Positions 16,498 through 25,956 of a stretch of DNA of 64,000 nt are shown here, one piece after another (position 1 is the stretch's first letter; the number at the start of each line of letters is the position of its first letter). Under the pieces are notes generated by a model, which was not told the DNA's origin, searched no databases, and was given only the letters and a program-made list of their open reading frames with translations. Origin of the DNA: Alcaligenes faecalis (lineage in GTDB: Bacteria > Pseudomonadota > Gammaproteobacteria > Burkholderiales > Burkholderiaceae_B). The translations under genes and the position numbers were made by a program. The stretch is taken from contig NZ_CP168006.1 in NCBI RefSeq assembly GCF_041521385.1, positions 186,001 through 250,000 of the forward strand. The letters run 5' to 3'.

Positions 16498-18792
16498 TCA
16501 GACAGTCGCCCGCAATGCTTTGGCTGCATCCACCATAGCCAGCAAGGAAGCTTCGGTTTCAGCCCAGCCCCGTGTCTTCAAACCGCAGTCCGGATTTACC
16601 CACAAACGGTCGGCGGGCAGGCGCTTGGCGGCCTCTCCCATCAATCGCACCATCCAGTCCTTGTCGGGCACATTGGGAGAGTGAATATCGTAGACCCCAG
16701 GACCAATCTGATTGGGATACTCAAAGCTCTTGAAGGCATCCAGCAAGAGCATATTGGAACGCGAGGTTTCGATCGTGATTACATCGGCGTCCATATCCGC
16801 GATGGACTGCATGATGTCGTTGAACTCCGAATAACACATATGCGTGTGGATCTGCGTTTCATCCGACACGGCGCTGGTGGACAGGCGAAAACAATCCACC
16901 GCCCAATCCAGATACGCCTGCCAGTCGCCTTGACGTAGCGGCAAGCCTTCGCGAAAGGCCGGTTCATCCAGTTGAATGACACGAATCCCTGCCTGCTCCA
17001 GATCGGAGACCTCGTCCCGCAGCGCCAAGGCCAACTGACGGCAGGTATCCACACGCGGCTGGTCGTCACGAACAAAAGACCATTGCAGCATCGTCACTGG
17101 GCCGGTCAGCATGCCTTTGACGGGTCGTTCGGTCAAGGACTGGGCATAGGAAGACCAGGCGACGCTCATGGGTGCCAAACGCAACACATCACCAAAGATA
17201 ATCGGCGGCTTCACACAACGTGAACCGTAGCTTTGCACCCAGCCATTTTGTGTAAAGGCAAAACCGCCCAGCAGCTCACCAAAATACTCCACCATATCGT
17301 TGCGTTCGGCCTCACCATGTACCAGAACATCCAGTCCAACGCGTTCCTGAAAACGGATGACCTGCTCGATTTCAGCTTGCATGGCTTTTTCATAAGCCGC
17401 ATCACTGAGAGCACCGCCACGCCAATTGCGCCGGGCGGTACGAATGTCCGTGGTCTGGGGGAACGAGCCAATCGTGGTGGTGGGAAAAGCAGGCAAATTC
17501 AGCTTGTTGCGCTGGGCCTGAATACGCTGGGCAAATGGTGTACGTTGACGCTTGAGCTGGTCAATGTTGGCCATCTGAGCTTGTACGGCAGGATTGCGTG
17601 TGCGCTTGGACTCACGGCGCGCTTTCAACGCAGCTTGTTGCGCTTGAACCGCCTGCTGCCCCGCCTCATCCAGGGTGCCATCCAGCAATCCTTGCAAGAG
17701 CTTCAATTCGTCCAATTTCTGCACGGCAAAAGACAGCCAGCTCTTTAACTCCGCATCCAGGCCGGTTTCACTGTGCACATCCACGGGCACATGCAGGAGC
17801 GAGCAGGATGGCGCAATCCACAATCGCTCGCCCAACGCTGCTTTCAAGGGCTCCAGGGTGTGAAGTGTTTTTTCCAGATCGGTACGCCAAATATCACGCC
17901 CCGAGATGACACCGGCAGACAGCACCTGGTCCTGCCCCAATACCGCTTGCACCGCCTGTAAAGCAGCCGGTGCGCGCACAGCGTCCACATGCACGCCCGC
18001 AATGGGCAAGTCTTCCAATATCACGACGTTTTCGTGCAAATCATCAAAATAGGTCGCCAGCAGCAGCTTCAAGCCAGATTGATTCAGAGCTTGATAGGCA
18101 CGACGGAAGGCGTCTTGCCACGCTTGAGGCAAATCCAGAACCAGAATAGGCTCATCAATCTGCACCCACTCCACACCCTGGGTTTTGAAGCGGGCCAGCA
18201 CTTGTTCATAAACGGGCAACAAGGCATCCAGCAAAGCGAGCTTGCCCACATCAGCCAGCCCTTCATACGCGTCGCCCTTGCCCAGCCACAACCAGGTCAG
18301 CGGGCCGGGAATGACAGGCTTGACCTTGTGTCCCAAAGCCTGGGCTTCATCAACCTGCTCAAACAAGCATTCACGGGCAATCCGGAAGCTTTGGCCGGGC
18401 GTGAACTCAGGGACGATGTAGTGGTAATTCGTATCGAACCACTTGGTCATTTCACAAGCGGCAGCCGGCCTACCGCTAGGCGCACGGCCACGCGCCATGC
18501 GAAACAAGGTATCCAAAGATACGGGCGCATTGTCGGCCTGGCCGAACCGGGCGGGAACGGCCCCCAGCAAGGTGCTCCACTCCAAAATCTGGTCATACCA
18601 GGCAAAGTCACCCACAGGCACGGTGTCCAGGCCAGCCTTGCTTTGCAAATCCCAATGCCGGGCGCGTAGAGCTTTGCCTGTATCCAATAGATCTTGCTGG
18701 CTTAGCTGACCGGCCCAATAGGCTTCCAAAGCGCGCTTCAATTCGCGCTGCTCACCCATACGGGGGAAACCCAGATTATGAATAATAGTCAT
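16498..18792 (-). CDS. metE: cobalamin-independent methionine synthase
   Basis: This zinc enzyme transfers a methyl group from 5-methyltetrahydropteroyltriglutamate to homocysteine, the last step of methionine synthesis. It has 764 residues. The N-terminal domain starts [20 protein letters not shown]. The C-terminal catalytic barrel has [43 protein letters not shown], and the zinc ligands [11 protein letters not shown] (His and Cys) and [11 protein letters not shown] (Cys). The start at 18792 gives the normal N-terminus; an upstream in-frame extension of 22 codons does not look coding. It is divergent from metR across 117 bases containing a probable MetR box. Confidence 0.97.
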   Translation of the reverse strand: MTIIHNLGFPRMGEQRELKRALEAYWAGQLSQQDLLDTGKALRARHWDLQSKAGLDTVPVGDFAWYDQILEWSTLLGAVPARFGQADNAPVSLDTLFRMARGRAPSGRPAAACEMTKWFDTNYHYIVPEFTPGQSFRIARECLFEQVDEAQALGHKVKPVIPGPLTWLWLGKGDAYEGLADVGKLALLDALLPVYEQVLARFKTQGVEWVQIDEPILVLDLPQAWQDAFRRAYQALNQSGLKLLLATYFDDLHENVVILEDLPIAGVHVDAVRAPAALQAVQAVLGQDQVLSAGVISGRDIWRTDLEKTLHTLEPLKAALGERLWIAPSCSLLHVPVDVHSETGLDAELKSWLSFAVQKLDELKLLQGLLDGTLDEAGQQAVQAQQAALKARRESKRTRNPAVQAQMANIDQLKRQRTPFAQRIQAQRNKLNLPAFPTTTIGSFPQTTDIRTARRNWRGGALSDAAYEKAMQAEIEQVIRFQERVGLDVLVHGEAERNDMVEYFGELLGGFAFTQNGWVQSYGSRCVKPPIIFGDVLRLAPMSVAWSSYAQSLTERPVKGMLTGPVTMLQWSFVRDDQPRVDTCRQLALALRDEVSDLEQAGIRVIQLDEPAFREGLPLRQGDWQAYLDWAVDCFRLSTSAVSDETQIHTHMCYSEFNDIMQSIADMDADVITIETSRSNMLLLDAFKSFEYPNQIGPGVYDIHSPNVPDKDWMVRLMGEAAKRLPADRLWVNPDCGLKTRGWAETEASLLAMVDAAKALRATV

Positions 18793-18843
18793 AGTAAGCC
18801 CATAAATTAGAAATAGGAGGCCCTTATCAGGCGCTGGGGAACC

Positions 18844-18859
18844 ATTGTGCCTGTACAAT
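18844..18859. promoter_or_regulatory. inverted repeat in the metE-metR intergenic region
   Basis: ATTGTGCCTGTACAAT has five-base arms (ATTGT/ACAAT) around six bases. On the minus strand it contains CACAAT, a plausible -10 of metE. It may be a second regulator half-site or simply part of the promoter. Confidence 0.35.
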
Positions 18860-18863
18860 TACT

Positions 18864-18876
18864 TGAAAAAAAATCA
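18864..18876. promoter_or_regulatory. candidate MetR-binding site
   Basis: TGAAAAAAAATCA matches the known MetR box TGAA-N5-TTCA at all but one fixed position. It lies between divergent metE and metR, 72 bases from the metE ATG and 34 from the metR ATG. That is the expected place for homocysteine-dependent activation of metE and autoregulation of metR. Confidence 0.65.
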
Positions 18877-18909
18877 AATACACCATGCTAATTATGAGTT
18901 TTCCTCAAT

Positions 18910-19830
18910 ATGCTTGAAATTCGTCATCTAGAGACTCTGAGCGCCATTCGGGACAGTGGCAGCTTGCAGGAAGCCGCCGAGCGCCTGCATGTCACGCAGT
19001 CCGCCCTCTCCCACCAGCTACGCGATCTGGAAGTGCGGCTGCAAGTGCAATTGCTGAACCGGCGAACCCGCCCTGCCCGCCTGACCACGGCTGCCTTGCG
19101 CATTCTGGTTCTGGCCGATGACATCTTGCCGCGTGTGCGTGCTACCGAACGTGACCTGCAACGGCTTGCCGCCGGACGTACGGGGCGTCTGCATGTGGCG
19201 ATTGATTGCCATTCCTGCTTTCAATGGTTGATGCCCGCGCTGGACGCATTCAGGCAGCAATGGCCTGATGTCACGCTGGACTTGAGTGCGGCGTTTTCTT
19301 TTGCACCCTTGCCCGCCTTGATGCGAGGGGATCTGGATGTGGTGATTACGTCGGACCCACAGGACAATCCCGCCGTCCACTACGAGCCCCTGTTTCGCTA
19401 TGAGCTGGTGCTGGCTGTCTCCAACCAGCACCCCTTGTCGCAATACCGCTACGTCGAACCTTTCCAATTGACGGATCAGGTCCTCATCACCTACCCGGTG
19501 GAACGCAATCGCCTGGATATTTTCACGCAGTTCCTGACGCCTGCCGATGTAGAACCCGCCGCTATTCGGCAGGCCGAACTGACGCCCATGATCGTGCAAC
19601 TGGTCGCCAGCCAACGCGGCGTGACGGCTTTGCCGAACTGGGCTTTGACGGAGTTTCTGAACCCGGCTTCCATTCGCACTTGCCGCTTGGGAGAACACGG
19701 CATCTGGCGCACGCTGTACGCCACCGTACGCAGTGAGGATTTACAGGCGGATTATGTGCAGGCCTTTTTGGCACAGGCACGCGAGACCTGCTTCAAAAGC
19801 CTGCAAGGAATTGTGGCTGCACAACCTTGA
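18910..19830 (+). CDS. metR: LysR-type transcriptional activator MetR
   Basis: This is a 306-residue LysR-family regulator of methionine synthesis. A winged helix-turn-helix covers about residues 1-60 (LEIRHLETLSAIRDSGSLQE, then AAERLHVTQSALSHQLRDLE). The effector domain follows, expected to bind homocysteine. The divergent arrangement with metE and the intervening MetR-like box identify it well. Start: ATG at 18910, in the second codon frame giving MLEIRHLE, the usual MetR N-terminus. Confidence 0.93.
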   Translation: MLEIRHLETLSAIRDSGSLQEAAERLHVTQSALSHQLRDLEVRLQVQLLNRRTRPARLTTAALRILVLADDILPRVRATERDLQRLAAGRTGRLHVAIDCHSCFQWLMPALDAFRQQWPDVTLDLSAAFSFAPLPALMRGDLDVVITSDPQDNPAVHYEPLFRYELVLAVSNQHPLSQYRYVEPFQLTDQVLITYPVERNRLDIFTQFLTPADVEPAAIRQAELTPMIVQLVASQRGVTALPNWALTEFLNPASIRTCRLGEHGIWRTLYATVRSEDLQADYVQAFLAQARETCFKSLQGIVAAQP

Positions 19831-20029
19831 TCTAGTTAACAAGAGCACGGTGAAACACCTGAGCTGCTATAGAAATGCGATGACTACGTCACCTGGACCT
19901 ACACAGCCTTTTTGAAAGGGGAAGTATGTGTGGCCAAACGCCAACTTGAATGAACCTGCGTTTTCTCTTGGTGGCAGCGTATCGCCAAGAATCGCCGTCC
20001 AACGAAGCACTGCAGATGAAACAACAACG

Positions 20030-20548
20030 TCAAGCCGGATCGTCTTCCCAATCACCCAATATTTGCTGCAAGATACGGCCCGAAAAACCTCGACTGGCCA
20101 TGAAACGATATTGTTTGGCGTAACTGCGGGGATCATCTGGCGGCGCACTGAACTTCTTGCCCCACACGTGTTTAGCCCGCTCCAGCTCGGTTGCCATTAA
20201 TTCTTCTTTAATGATTTCGGTCTGTTCTACATCCACGCCATGCTGGCGCAGCTCTTGCACAATGACACGGGTGCCCACACGCGAGGCCCGGCGGTTCACC
20301 ACACTATGCGCAAAACGCTCGTTGGACAGCCATTTCTGTTCGACCAAGGCGTCGAGCAAAGCTTCCACTTCTTCAGCACTTTCTGCATGAGGGGCCAATC
20401 GGCGACCCAATTCCAGGCGCGAGTATTCGCGTCGGGATAAAAAGTTCAAAGCTCTGGCTTTAAGAGACAGCCCCGGCCGTTTGGACGGGGCTTTCTTTTC
20501 CGCTGCCAGCGCATCCTCACCCGAGCTTTCTTCTACGTTTCTGCCCAC
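20030..20548 (-). CDS. recX: recombination regulator RecX
   Basis: RecX binds RecA filaments and modulates their growth. From the GTG at 20548 the protein has 172 residues, with the helical RecX repeats beginning SLKARALNFLSRREYSRLEL and continuing with ALVEQKWLSNERFAHSVVNRR (split) and YRFMASRGFSGRILQQIL at the end. The reading frame stays open upstream to the recA stop with no ATG, GTG or TTG. The added residues (PDFDDEPFETDPEEIRERKQ and more) look protein-like, so translation may begin at a CTG (20665) or ATT next to GAGGGAG. With that start it would be 211 residues. It is probably co-transcribed with recA. Confidence 0.9.
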   Translation of the reverse strand: MGRNVEESSGEDALAAEKKAPSKRPGLSLKARALNFLSRREYSRLELGRRLAPHAESAEEVEALLDALVEQKWLSNERFAHSVVNRRASRVGTRVIVQELRQHGVDVEQTEIIKEELMATELERAKHVWGKKFSAPPDDPRSYAKQYRFMASRGFSGRILQQILGDWEDDPA

Positions 20549-20661
20549 CCGTGTGGGCCGGGCAGAAAGCGCGGCAATGCGTTCCCCTTGAGCTTGTTTG
20601 CGTTCCCGGATTTCCTCCGGGTCTGTCTCAAAGGGTTCGTCATCAAAGTCTGGGGGGAAAA

Positions 20662-21744
20662 TCAGACTTCTCCCTCGGCCTGATCCGCCACCGGAGCCGT
20701 AGCCGAGCGATTGACCGCAGTGCTCATCAAGGCAACCCCCAGTTTTTCACGCACTTTATTTTCGATTTCACGGGCTAGTTCGGGGCGCTCTTTCAGGAAT
20801 TCACGCACATTGTCCTTACCTTGGCCAATGCGGTTGCCATCGTAGCTGTACCAGGCACCCGCCTTGTCGACCACGCCGGTTTGTACGCCCAGATCGATAA
20901 TCTCGCCTTCGCGGGAGATACCGCTACCGTACATGATGTCGAACTCGGTTTGCTTGAAGGGAGGCGCAACCTTGTTCTTGACCACTTTAACGCGGGTTTC
21001 GTTACCCACCATTTCATCGCCACGCTTGATGGAACCGATACGGCGGATGTCCAGACGCACAGAGGAGTAAAACTTCAGTGCGTTACCACCCGTCGTAGTT
21101 TCAGGGTTGCCAAACATGACGCCAATTTTCATACGAATCTGGTTAATGAAAATTACCGTGCAATTGGCGCGCTTGATAGTCGCTGTCAATTTACGCAGGG
21201 CCTGGCTCATCAGTCGGGCTTGCAGACCGGGTAGGGAATCGCCCATATCGCCTTCGATTTCAGCCTTGGGAGTCAAGGCGGCCACCGAGTCGATAACGAT
21301 CAAATCCACCGACCCCGAACGTACCAGAGCCTCGGTAATTTCCAGAGCCTGTTCGCCGGTATCGGGCTGGGAAATCAACAGATCACCCAGATTGACACCC
21401 AGCTTTTGAGCGTACTGCACATCCAGCGCGTGCTCGGCGTCAATAAAGGCACACGTACCCTTGAGTTTTTGCATTTCTGCAATGACTTGCAGGGTCAGCG
21501 TTGTTTTACCCGAGGATTCCGGGCCGTAAATCTCGATAACACGACCGCGTGGCAGACCACCGACGCCCAAAGCAATATCCAGACCCAGCGAACCCGTCGA
21601 GACCACCTGGATGTCATGCTCGACGTTGTCGTCGCCATAACGCATGATCGAGCCCTTGCCAAACTGCTTTTCGATTTGCGACAGAGCGGCGGCCAGCGCC
21701 TTGGAACGTTCCGAGGCCACTGCTTTACTGTTTTTATCGTCCAT
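20662..21744 (-). CDS. recA: recombinase RecA
   Basis: RecA is the DNA-dependent ATPase that catalyses strand exchange and triggers LexA self-cleavage. It has 360 residues. Visible features are the Walker A loop [10 protein letters not shown] near residue 72, FIDAEHALD, the [20 protein letters not shown]alker B region, the L1 and L2 loops ([13 protein letters not shown] and [20 protein letters not shown]) and an acidic-tending C-terminus. The start at 21744 gives the usual [20 protein letters not shown]; a longer in-frame extension into the promoter is not credible. It is preceded by a LexA-controlled promoter. Confidence 0.99.
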   Translation of the reverse strand: MDDKNSKAVASERSKALAAALSQIEKQFGKGSIMRYGDDNVEHDIQVVSTGSLGLDIALGVGGLPRGRVIEIYGPESSGKTTLTLQVIAEMQKLKGTCAFIDAEHALDVQYAQKLGVNLGDLLISQPDTGEQALEITEALVRSGSVDLIVIDSVAALTPKAEIEGDMGDSLPGLQARLMSQALRKLTATIKRANCTVIFINQIRMKIGVMFGNPETTTGGNALKFYSSVRLDIRRIGSIKRGDEMVGNETRVKVVKNKVAPPFKQTEFDIMYGSGISREGEIIDLGVQTGVVDKAGAWYSYDGNRIGQGKDNVREFLKERPELAREIENKVREKLGVALMSTAVNRSATAPVADQAEGEV

Positions 21745-21822
21745 GAAAAATCCTTGACTGTGGAATGGCGCCCCAACGGACGGGCACGGCAATTTAAAAA
21801 TCAAACCTCATTATTGCATCAA

Positions 21823-21852
21823 ATTATACTGTATATATAAACAGATATCCAA
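21823..21852 (-). promoter_or_regulatory. recA promoter
   Basis: On the minus strand TTGGAT (21852-21847) and a perfect TATAAT (21828-21823) are 18 bases apart. The spacer contains the LexA box, so bound repressor would block the promoter directly. Confidence 0.8.
21829..21844. promoter_or_regulatory. LexA (SOS) box of recA
   Basis: CTGTATATATAAACAG fits CTGT-N8-ACAG exactly, with an AT-rich centre as in the strongest SOS boxes. It sits between the -35 and -10 of the recA promoter. Confidence 0.92.
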
Positions 21853-21951
21853 ATATATTCGCCAAGCGCCATCGTTATCCCCTACTGACCGGTCTGTCGA
21901 GCTTATGCAACAATGCCGAACAGCCATTCAATCACTTGTTTGTGTAGGGTC

Positions 21952-22641
21952 ATGCGCATACTCATAGCTGAAGACGACAGTATTCTCGCGGATGGACTTT
22001 CTCGTTCCTTACGCTACGAAGGCTATGCCGTCGATGTCGTGCATGATGGCGACAGTGCAGACTCCGCCTTGCAACTGCAAAGCTTCGACCTTCTGATCCT
22101 GGATCTGGACCTGCCCAGAAAGCCCGGCTTGTCGGTGCTGCAGTCCATACGCCAACGCCAGGACACCCTACCCGTTCTCATTCTGACCGCCAGCGACACC
22201 GTAGAACAGCGCGTACGCGGTCTGGACCTGGGCGCAGACGACTACATGTCCAAACCCTTTGCCCTGACCGAACTGGAGGCCCGTGTACGCGCCCTGACGC
22301 GTCGCAGCACCGGCACCAGCAGCGCCTTGCTGCATCACAAACGGCTGAGCTTCGACTTGAAAGGTCGCATGGCCTATATAGACAATCAGCCCTTGGAGCT
22401 GTCGGCACGCGAAACCAGCTTGCTGGAGATTTTCCTGTCGCGCAGCGGTCGCATGATCAGCAAGAACCAGTTTGTGGATTTACTCTGTGAGTGGGGTGAA
22501 GAGGTCACCCCAAACGCCATTGAGGTCTACATCCATCGCTTGCGCAAAAAACTGGAGCCGAGCGGGGTACGCATCCTGACCGTGCGGGGTCTGGGATACT
22601 GTCTGGAACCGGAGAAACTGCGAGAAGACGCTCCAGCTTAA
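21952..22641 (+). CDS. OmpR-family response regulator (TctD-like)
   Basis: This is a 229-residue two-component response regulator. The receiver domain (1-115) has the acidic pair EDD at 7-9, the phosphoacceptor D51 (LLILDLDLP), the Thr of LILTASDT and the Lys of SKPFALTELEAR. The C-terminal winged helix (about 130-222) has LSARETSLLEIFLSRSGRMI and IEVYIHRLRKKLEPSGVRI. The start at 21952 (MRILIAEDDS) is normal; a 13-codon upstream extension is unlikely. It is followed after ten bases by its kinase gene and then a symporter gene. The similarity is to TctD-type regulators of tricarboxylate uptake, but that is inference from family and context. Confidence 0.93.
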   Translation: MRILIAEDDSILADGLSRSLRYEGYAVDVVHDGDSADSALQLQSFDLLILDLDLPRKPGLSVLQSIRQRQDTLPVLILTASDTVEQRVRGLDLGADDYMSKPFALTELEARVRALTRRSTGTSSALLHHKRLSFDLKGRMAYIDNQPLELSARETSLLEIFLSRSGRMISKNQFVDLLCEWGEEVTPNAIEVYIHRLRKKLEPSGVRILTVRGLGYCLEPEKLREDAPA

Positions 22642-22651
22642 GGGATCGTCC

Positions 22652-24109
22652 ATGCAGCCAGCCACACCCCCCAAAAAAAGTACCGGCACGCGCCCAACAG
22701 GCAAGCGCGTGGCTCCGCGCCCGCTGATCCACAAGATCATGATCTGGATTTTCGGGCCTTTGTTTTTGTTGTGGACGGTGGGCATTGTCATTACCTACTT
22801 CATCGCCCAGCACATTGCCAACTCGCCCTACGATCGCACCTTGCGCGATCACCTGGACTTGTTGCGGGTAGAAATCAGCCGCCAGGACCTAAGCCAACCC
22901 ATTCATTTGTCACATGGAGCGCAAACCATCTTGCGCCAGGAAAGCCCGACCCCCACATTGTGGCAAATCCGCGATGCCAATGGCTACCCACTGGCAGGGA
23001 ATGCCAGTTTGCCGGTTCCTGATAGCTGGAGCTATGACACCGACTTGCTGCGCTACCGTGACGTCATCCTGAACGATCACAGTCTGCGGCTGGCCTATGT
23101 CTGGGGCGGTAAGGACAAAAACAACACGCCCTTTCTGGCGGTTGCCGCCGAAACCAATGAACATAGGGCCGTATTACACAGAGAAATTCTGATCGGGATG
23201 CTGACACCGCAATTCATTCTGGTGCCGCTGGCAGCCATGCTGGCGGGCCTGGGGCTGACACATGGCCTGGAGCCACTGAACCTGCTGCAAGCGCGCTTGC
23301 GCGCCCGGGCGCCCGGCGATTTGTCTCCCGTGGATCAGGAGCAAGCACCTGCCGAAATCGTGCCACTGATTGATGCCATGAATGAGCTACTGGCCCAACA
23401 GGCGCAGTTTTCAGCCACTCAACGCCAGTTTGTCGCCAATGCCGCCCATCAACTGAAAACGCCACTTGCCGGGATACGCACTCAGGCCGAGCTTGCCTTG
23501 CGCGAACGAGACCCAAAGCAGACCGAAGCCAGCCTGCAACAACTGGTACGCGGCACCGACCGCGCCACGCGTCTGGTCACCCAAATGCTGGCCTTGGCCC
23601 GCGCCGAGAGCAGCGACGCCCTGTATGCCCCCACGCAGCAAACCCTGGACCTCAATACACTCACTGAACTGCACGTAGGCCAGCGTGTCCCCGATGCCCT
23701 GAAGCTTGGGCTGGACCTGGGCCTGGAGAACCATACCCAAGCCCTCCTCTTGCAAGCCGATCCGATCCTGCTCGACGAGCTGATCAACAATCTGCTGGAC
23801 AACGCCCTGATCTACACTCCAAGGGGCGGATGGATCACCATGCGTACCGGCCAGGCACAAGGCAACGTGTGGTTGGAAATTGAGGACAACGGCCCTGGCA
23901 TTCCCGCTGAACATCAAGCACGGATTTTTGATCGTTTTTATCGCATCATAGGAAACCAAGCCGACGGCAGTGGCCTGGGGCTAGCCATTGTGCGGGAGAT
24001 CGCCGAGATTCACGGTGCCTCCATCGACTTCATGCCACTGACTGGGGGCCAGGAAAGTGGCCTGCGCTTGCGAGTCAGTTTCCCACTGTCTTTGCCTTGG
24101 AGAGCCTGA
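22652..24109 (+). CDS. sensor histidine kinase (TctE-like)
   Basis: This is a 485-residue inner-membrane sensor kinase. TM1 lies at about 30-52 and TM2 at about 186-206, and the periplasmic domain between them resembles the two-component sensor kinase N-terminal domain of TctE-type proteins. A HAMP-like linker (EPLNLLQARLRARAPGDLSP) leads to the phosphoacceptor His266 in VANAAHQLKTPLAG. The ATPase has the N box (LINNLLDNALIYTP), G1 (IEDNGPGIP) and G2 (GSGLGLAIVREI). The stop is four bases from the symporter start, so all three genes probably form an operon whose product senses the transported acid or a related one. Confidence 0.93.
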   Translation: MQPATPPKKSTGTRPTGKRVAPRPLIHKIMIWIFGPLFLLWTVGIVITYFIAQHIANSPYDRTLRDHLDLLRVEISRQDLSQPIHLSHGAQTILRQESPTPTLWQIRDANGYPLAGNASLPVPDSWSYDTDLLRYRDVILNDHSLRLAYVWGGKDKNNTPFLAVAAETNEHRAVLHREILIGMLTPQFILVPLAAMLAGLGLTHGLEPLNLLQARLRARAPGDLSPVDQEQAPAEIVPLIDAMNELLAQQAQFSATQRQFVANAAHQLKTPLAGIRTQAELALRERDPKQTEASLQQLVRGTDRATRLVTQMLALARAESSDALYAPTQQTLDLNTLTELHVGQRVPDALKLGLDLGLENHTQALLLQADPILLDELINNLLDNALIYTPRGGWITMRTGQAQGNVWLEIEDNGPGIPAEHQARIFDRFYRIIGNQADGSGLGLAIVREIAEIHGASIDFMPLTGGQESGLRLRVSFPLSLPWRA

Positions 24110-24113
24110 GCAC

Positions 24114-25787
24114 ATGCCCCTGACAATCACCCGTGCCGCCGCTCCAAAAACCAAGAACAAACTGGACACCCAAGGCCGCAAAGTCATTTTCGCCTCCGCC
24201 CTGGGCACCATGTTTGAGTGGTACGACTTTTACCTCTACGGCTCCATGGCCGCCATTCTGGCACAACACTTCTTTTCCGCTGTCAACCCGACAGCCGGTT
24301 TCATCTTTGCCCTGCTGGCCTTTGCCGCCGGCTTTGCTGTACGCCCGTTTGGCGCCCTGCTCTTTGGCCGGATCGGTGACCGTGTGGGCCGCAAATACAC
24401 CTTCCTGATCACCATCTTGCTAATGGGTCTGTCCACCTTTCTGGTGGGTGTGTTGCCGAGCTATGAGGCCATCGGTATTGCCGCCCCCATCATGCTGATC
24501 GTCCTGCGCCTGCTGCAAGGGCTGGCCATGGGTGGCGAATATGGCGGTGCCGCCACCTATGTGGCTGAATACGCGCCCCAGCACCGGCGCGGCTTTTACA
24601 CCAGTTGGATTCAGACCACGGCATCCGTGGGTTTGCTGCTGTCCTTGCTGGTCATCATGGGAATACGCAGCCTGGTCGGTGAAGACGCCTTTGTTATTTG
24701 GGGCTGGCGCATTCCCTTTCTGATTTCCGTGCTGCTGCTGGCGATTTCCGTCTGGATACGGATGAACCTGAAAGAGTCCCCGGCCTTTCAGCACATCAAG
24801 GAAGAAGGCACACTCTCGACCTCGCCCATTACCGAGTCTTTTGGTCGTTGGGCAAATCTGCGCATTGCCTTGCTGGCCTTGTTCGGGCTGACCGCCGGCC
24901 AAGGTGTGGTTTGGTACACGGGGCAGTTTTACGCCTTGTTTTTCATCACCCATATGCTGGGCTTGCACGCCACCCTGGCGCAAACCTTGATGGTCATTGC
25001 TCTGTTGTTGGCCACCCCGCTGTTTATCTTTTTTGGCTGGCTCTCAGATCGAATCGGACGCAAGCCCATCATTCTGACGGGCTGCTTGCTGGCCGCCCTG
25101 ACCTATTACCCAGCCTTCCAGGGCCTGGCCTATTTTGCCAATCCTGCTTTGGTCCAGGCGCAGCGCAACGCCCCCGTAACAGTCATTACCGACCCGGCCA
25201 GTTGTTCCTTTCAGTTCAATCCGGTAGGCAGCCATACCTTCACCAGTTCTTGCGATATTGTGAAGTCCTATATGGCCAGCCACGCGGTCAGCTACAACAA
25301 CATTACGGGCTCACCCGGTCAGGTGGCCCAGGTACGTATTGGCGATCATGTGATTGACGGCTTTGAAGGCGGTGATCTGAGCCGAGCCGACTTTGCGCGC
25401 CACTCGCAAGAACTGAAAAATGAACTAACGCAGACCATGCGCCAGTACGGCTACCCGGACGGTGCCGATCCGGCCCAGGCCAACAAGGTCATGTTAGTGG
25501 TCTTGCTGACCTATCTGGTGGGTCTGGTCACGGCGGTTTACGGTCCTATCGCTGCCATGCTGGTGGAGATGTTCCCGATCCGCATTCGCTACACCTCCAT
25601 GAGCCTGCCTTATCACATTGGCAACGGCTGGTTCGGGGGATTTTTACCCACCCTGTCCTTTGCCATGATTGCCATCACCGGCAATATATATGATGGTTTG
25701 TGGTATCCAATTTTGATCTGCCTGGTAACGGTTGCGATTGGCGTTCCCTTTGTGCGAGAAACCCGCCATAACGATATCAATCGTTAG
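24114..25787 (+). CDS. MHS-family MFS transporter (metabolite:H+ symporter)
   Basis: This is a 557-residue, 12-TM major facilitator of the metabolite:H+ symport family (relatives carry citrate, alpha-ketoglutarate, proline/betaine or shikimate). It has the typical N-terminus SALGTMFEWYDFYLYGSMAA, the loop motif FGRIGDRVGRKYTFL between TM2 and TM3, RLLQGLAMGGEYGGAATYVAE and a second GWLSDRIGRKPIIL motif. An insertion of about 100 residues before the last TMs (about residues 350-455) carries two Cys (PASCSF and SSCDIV) and is probably periplasmic. The start at 24114 follows the kinase stop by four bases. Substrate unknown; a tricarboxylate fits the TctDE-like regulators. Confidence 0.88.
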   Translation: MPLTITRAAAPKTKNKLDTQGRKVIFASALGTMFEWYDFYLYGSMAAILAQHFFSAVNPTAGFIFALLAFAAGFAVRPFGALLFGRIGDRVGRKYTFLITILLMGLSTFLVGVLPSYEAIGIAAPIMLIVLRLLQGLAMGGEYGGAATYVAEYAPQHRRGFYTSWIQTTASVGLLLSLLVIMGIRSLVGEDAFVIWGWRIPFLISVLLLAISVWIRMNLKESPAFQHIKEEGTLSTSPITESFGRWANLRIALLALFGLTAGQGVVWYTGQFYALFFITHMLGLHATLAQTLMVIALLLATPLFIFFGWLSDRIGRKPIILTGCLLAALTYYPAFQGLAYFANPALVQAQRNAPVTVITDPASCSFQFNPVGSHTFTSSCDIVKSYMASHAVSYNNITGSPGQVAQVRIGDHVIDGFEGGDLSRADFARHSQELKNELTQTMRQYGYPDGADPAQANKVMLVVLLTYLVGLVTAVYGPIAAMLVEMFPIRIRYTSMSLPYHIGNGWFGGFLPTLSFAMIAITGNIYDGLWYPILICLVTVAIGVPFVRETRHNDINR

Positions 25788-25867
25788 CAAGCCCAGACAT
25801 CCGCACGTCTTGTGCCTGTCATTTCCCGCCCCCTGTCAAGCAAATGCAAGGGTCCGTAAATGGCAGG

Positions 25868-25895
25868 GCGACACAGGAAGATCTGCGCGTACAAT
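25868..25895 (+). promoter_or_regulatory. candidate rdgC promoter
   Basis: GCGACA (25868-25873) and TACAAT (25890-25895) are 16 bases apart, giving a leader of about 55 bases to the rdgC ATG. The -10 is good and the -35 moderate. Confidence 0.4.
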
Positions 25896-25956
25896 CGAAC
25901 ATTGCCCCGGGTTTTGTGCCCGCTCCCTTTTCTTCTGTTTATTTATCTTCGTCTCC

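Noticed and set aside
18793..18909. Cobalamin or SAM riboswitch upstream of metE
   Set aside because: The gap is only 117 bases, contains a MetR-like box, and shows no recognisable riboswitch core.
19831..20029. Possible gene between metR and recX
   Set aside because: Only short frames running into recX antisense; no coding features seen, and no clear terminator either.
25732..25956. N-terminal extension of rdgC by 75 codons
   Set aside because: It overlaps the symporter gene, has no family support, and the ATG at 25957 gives the standard RdgC N-terminus.
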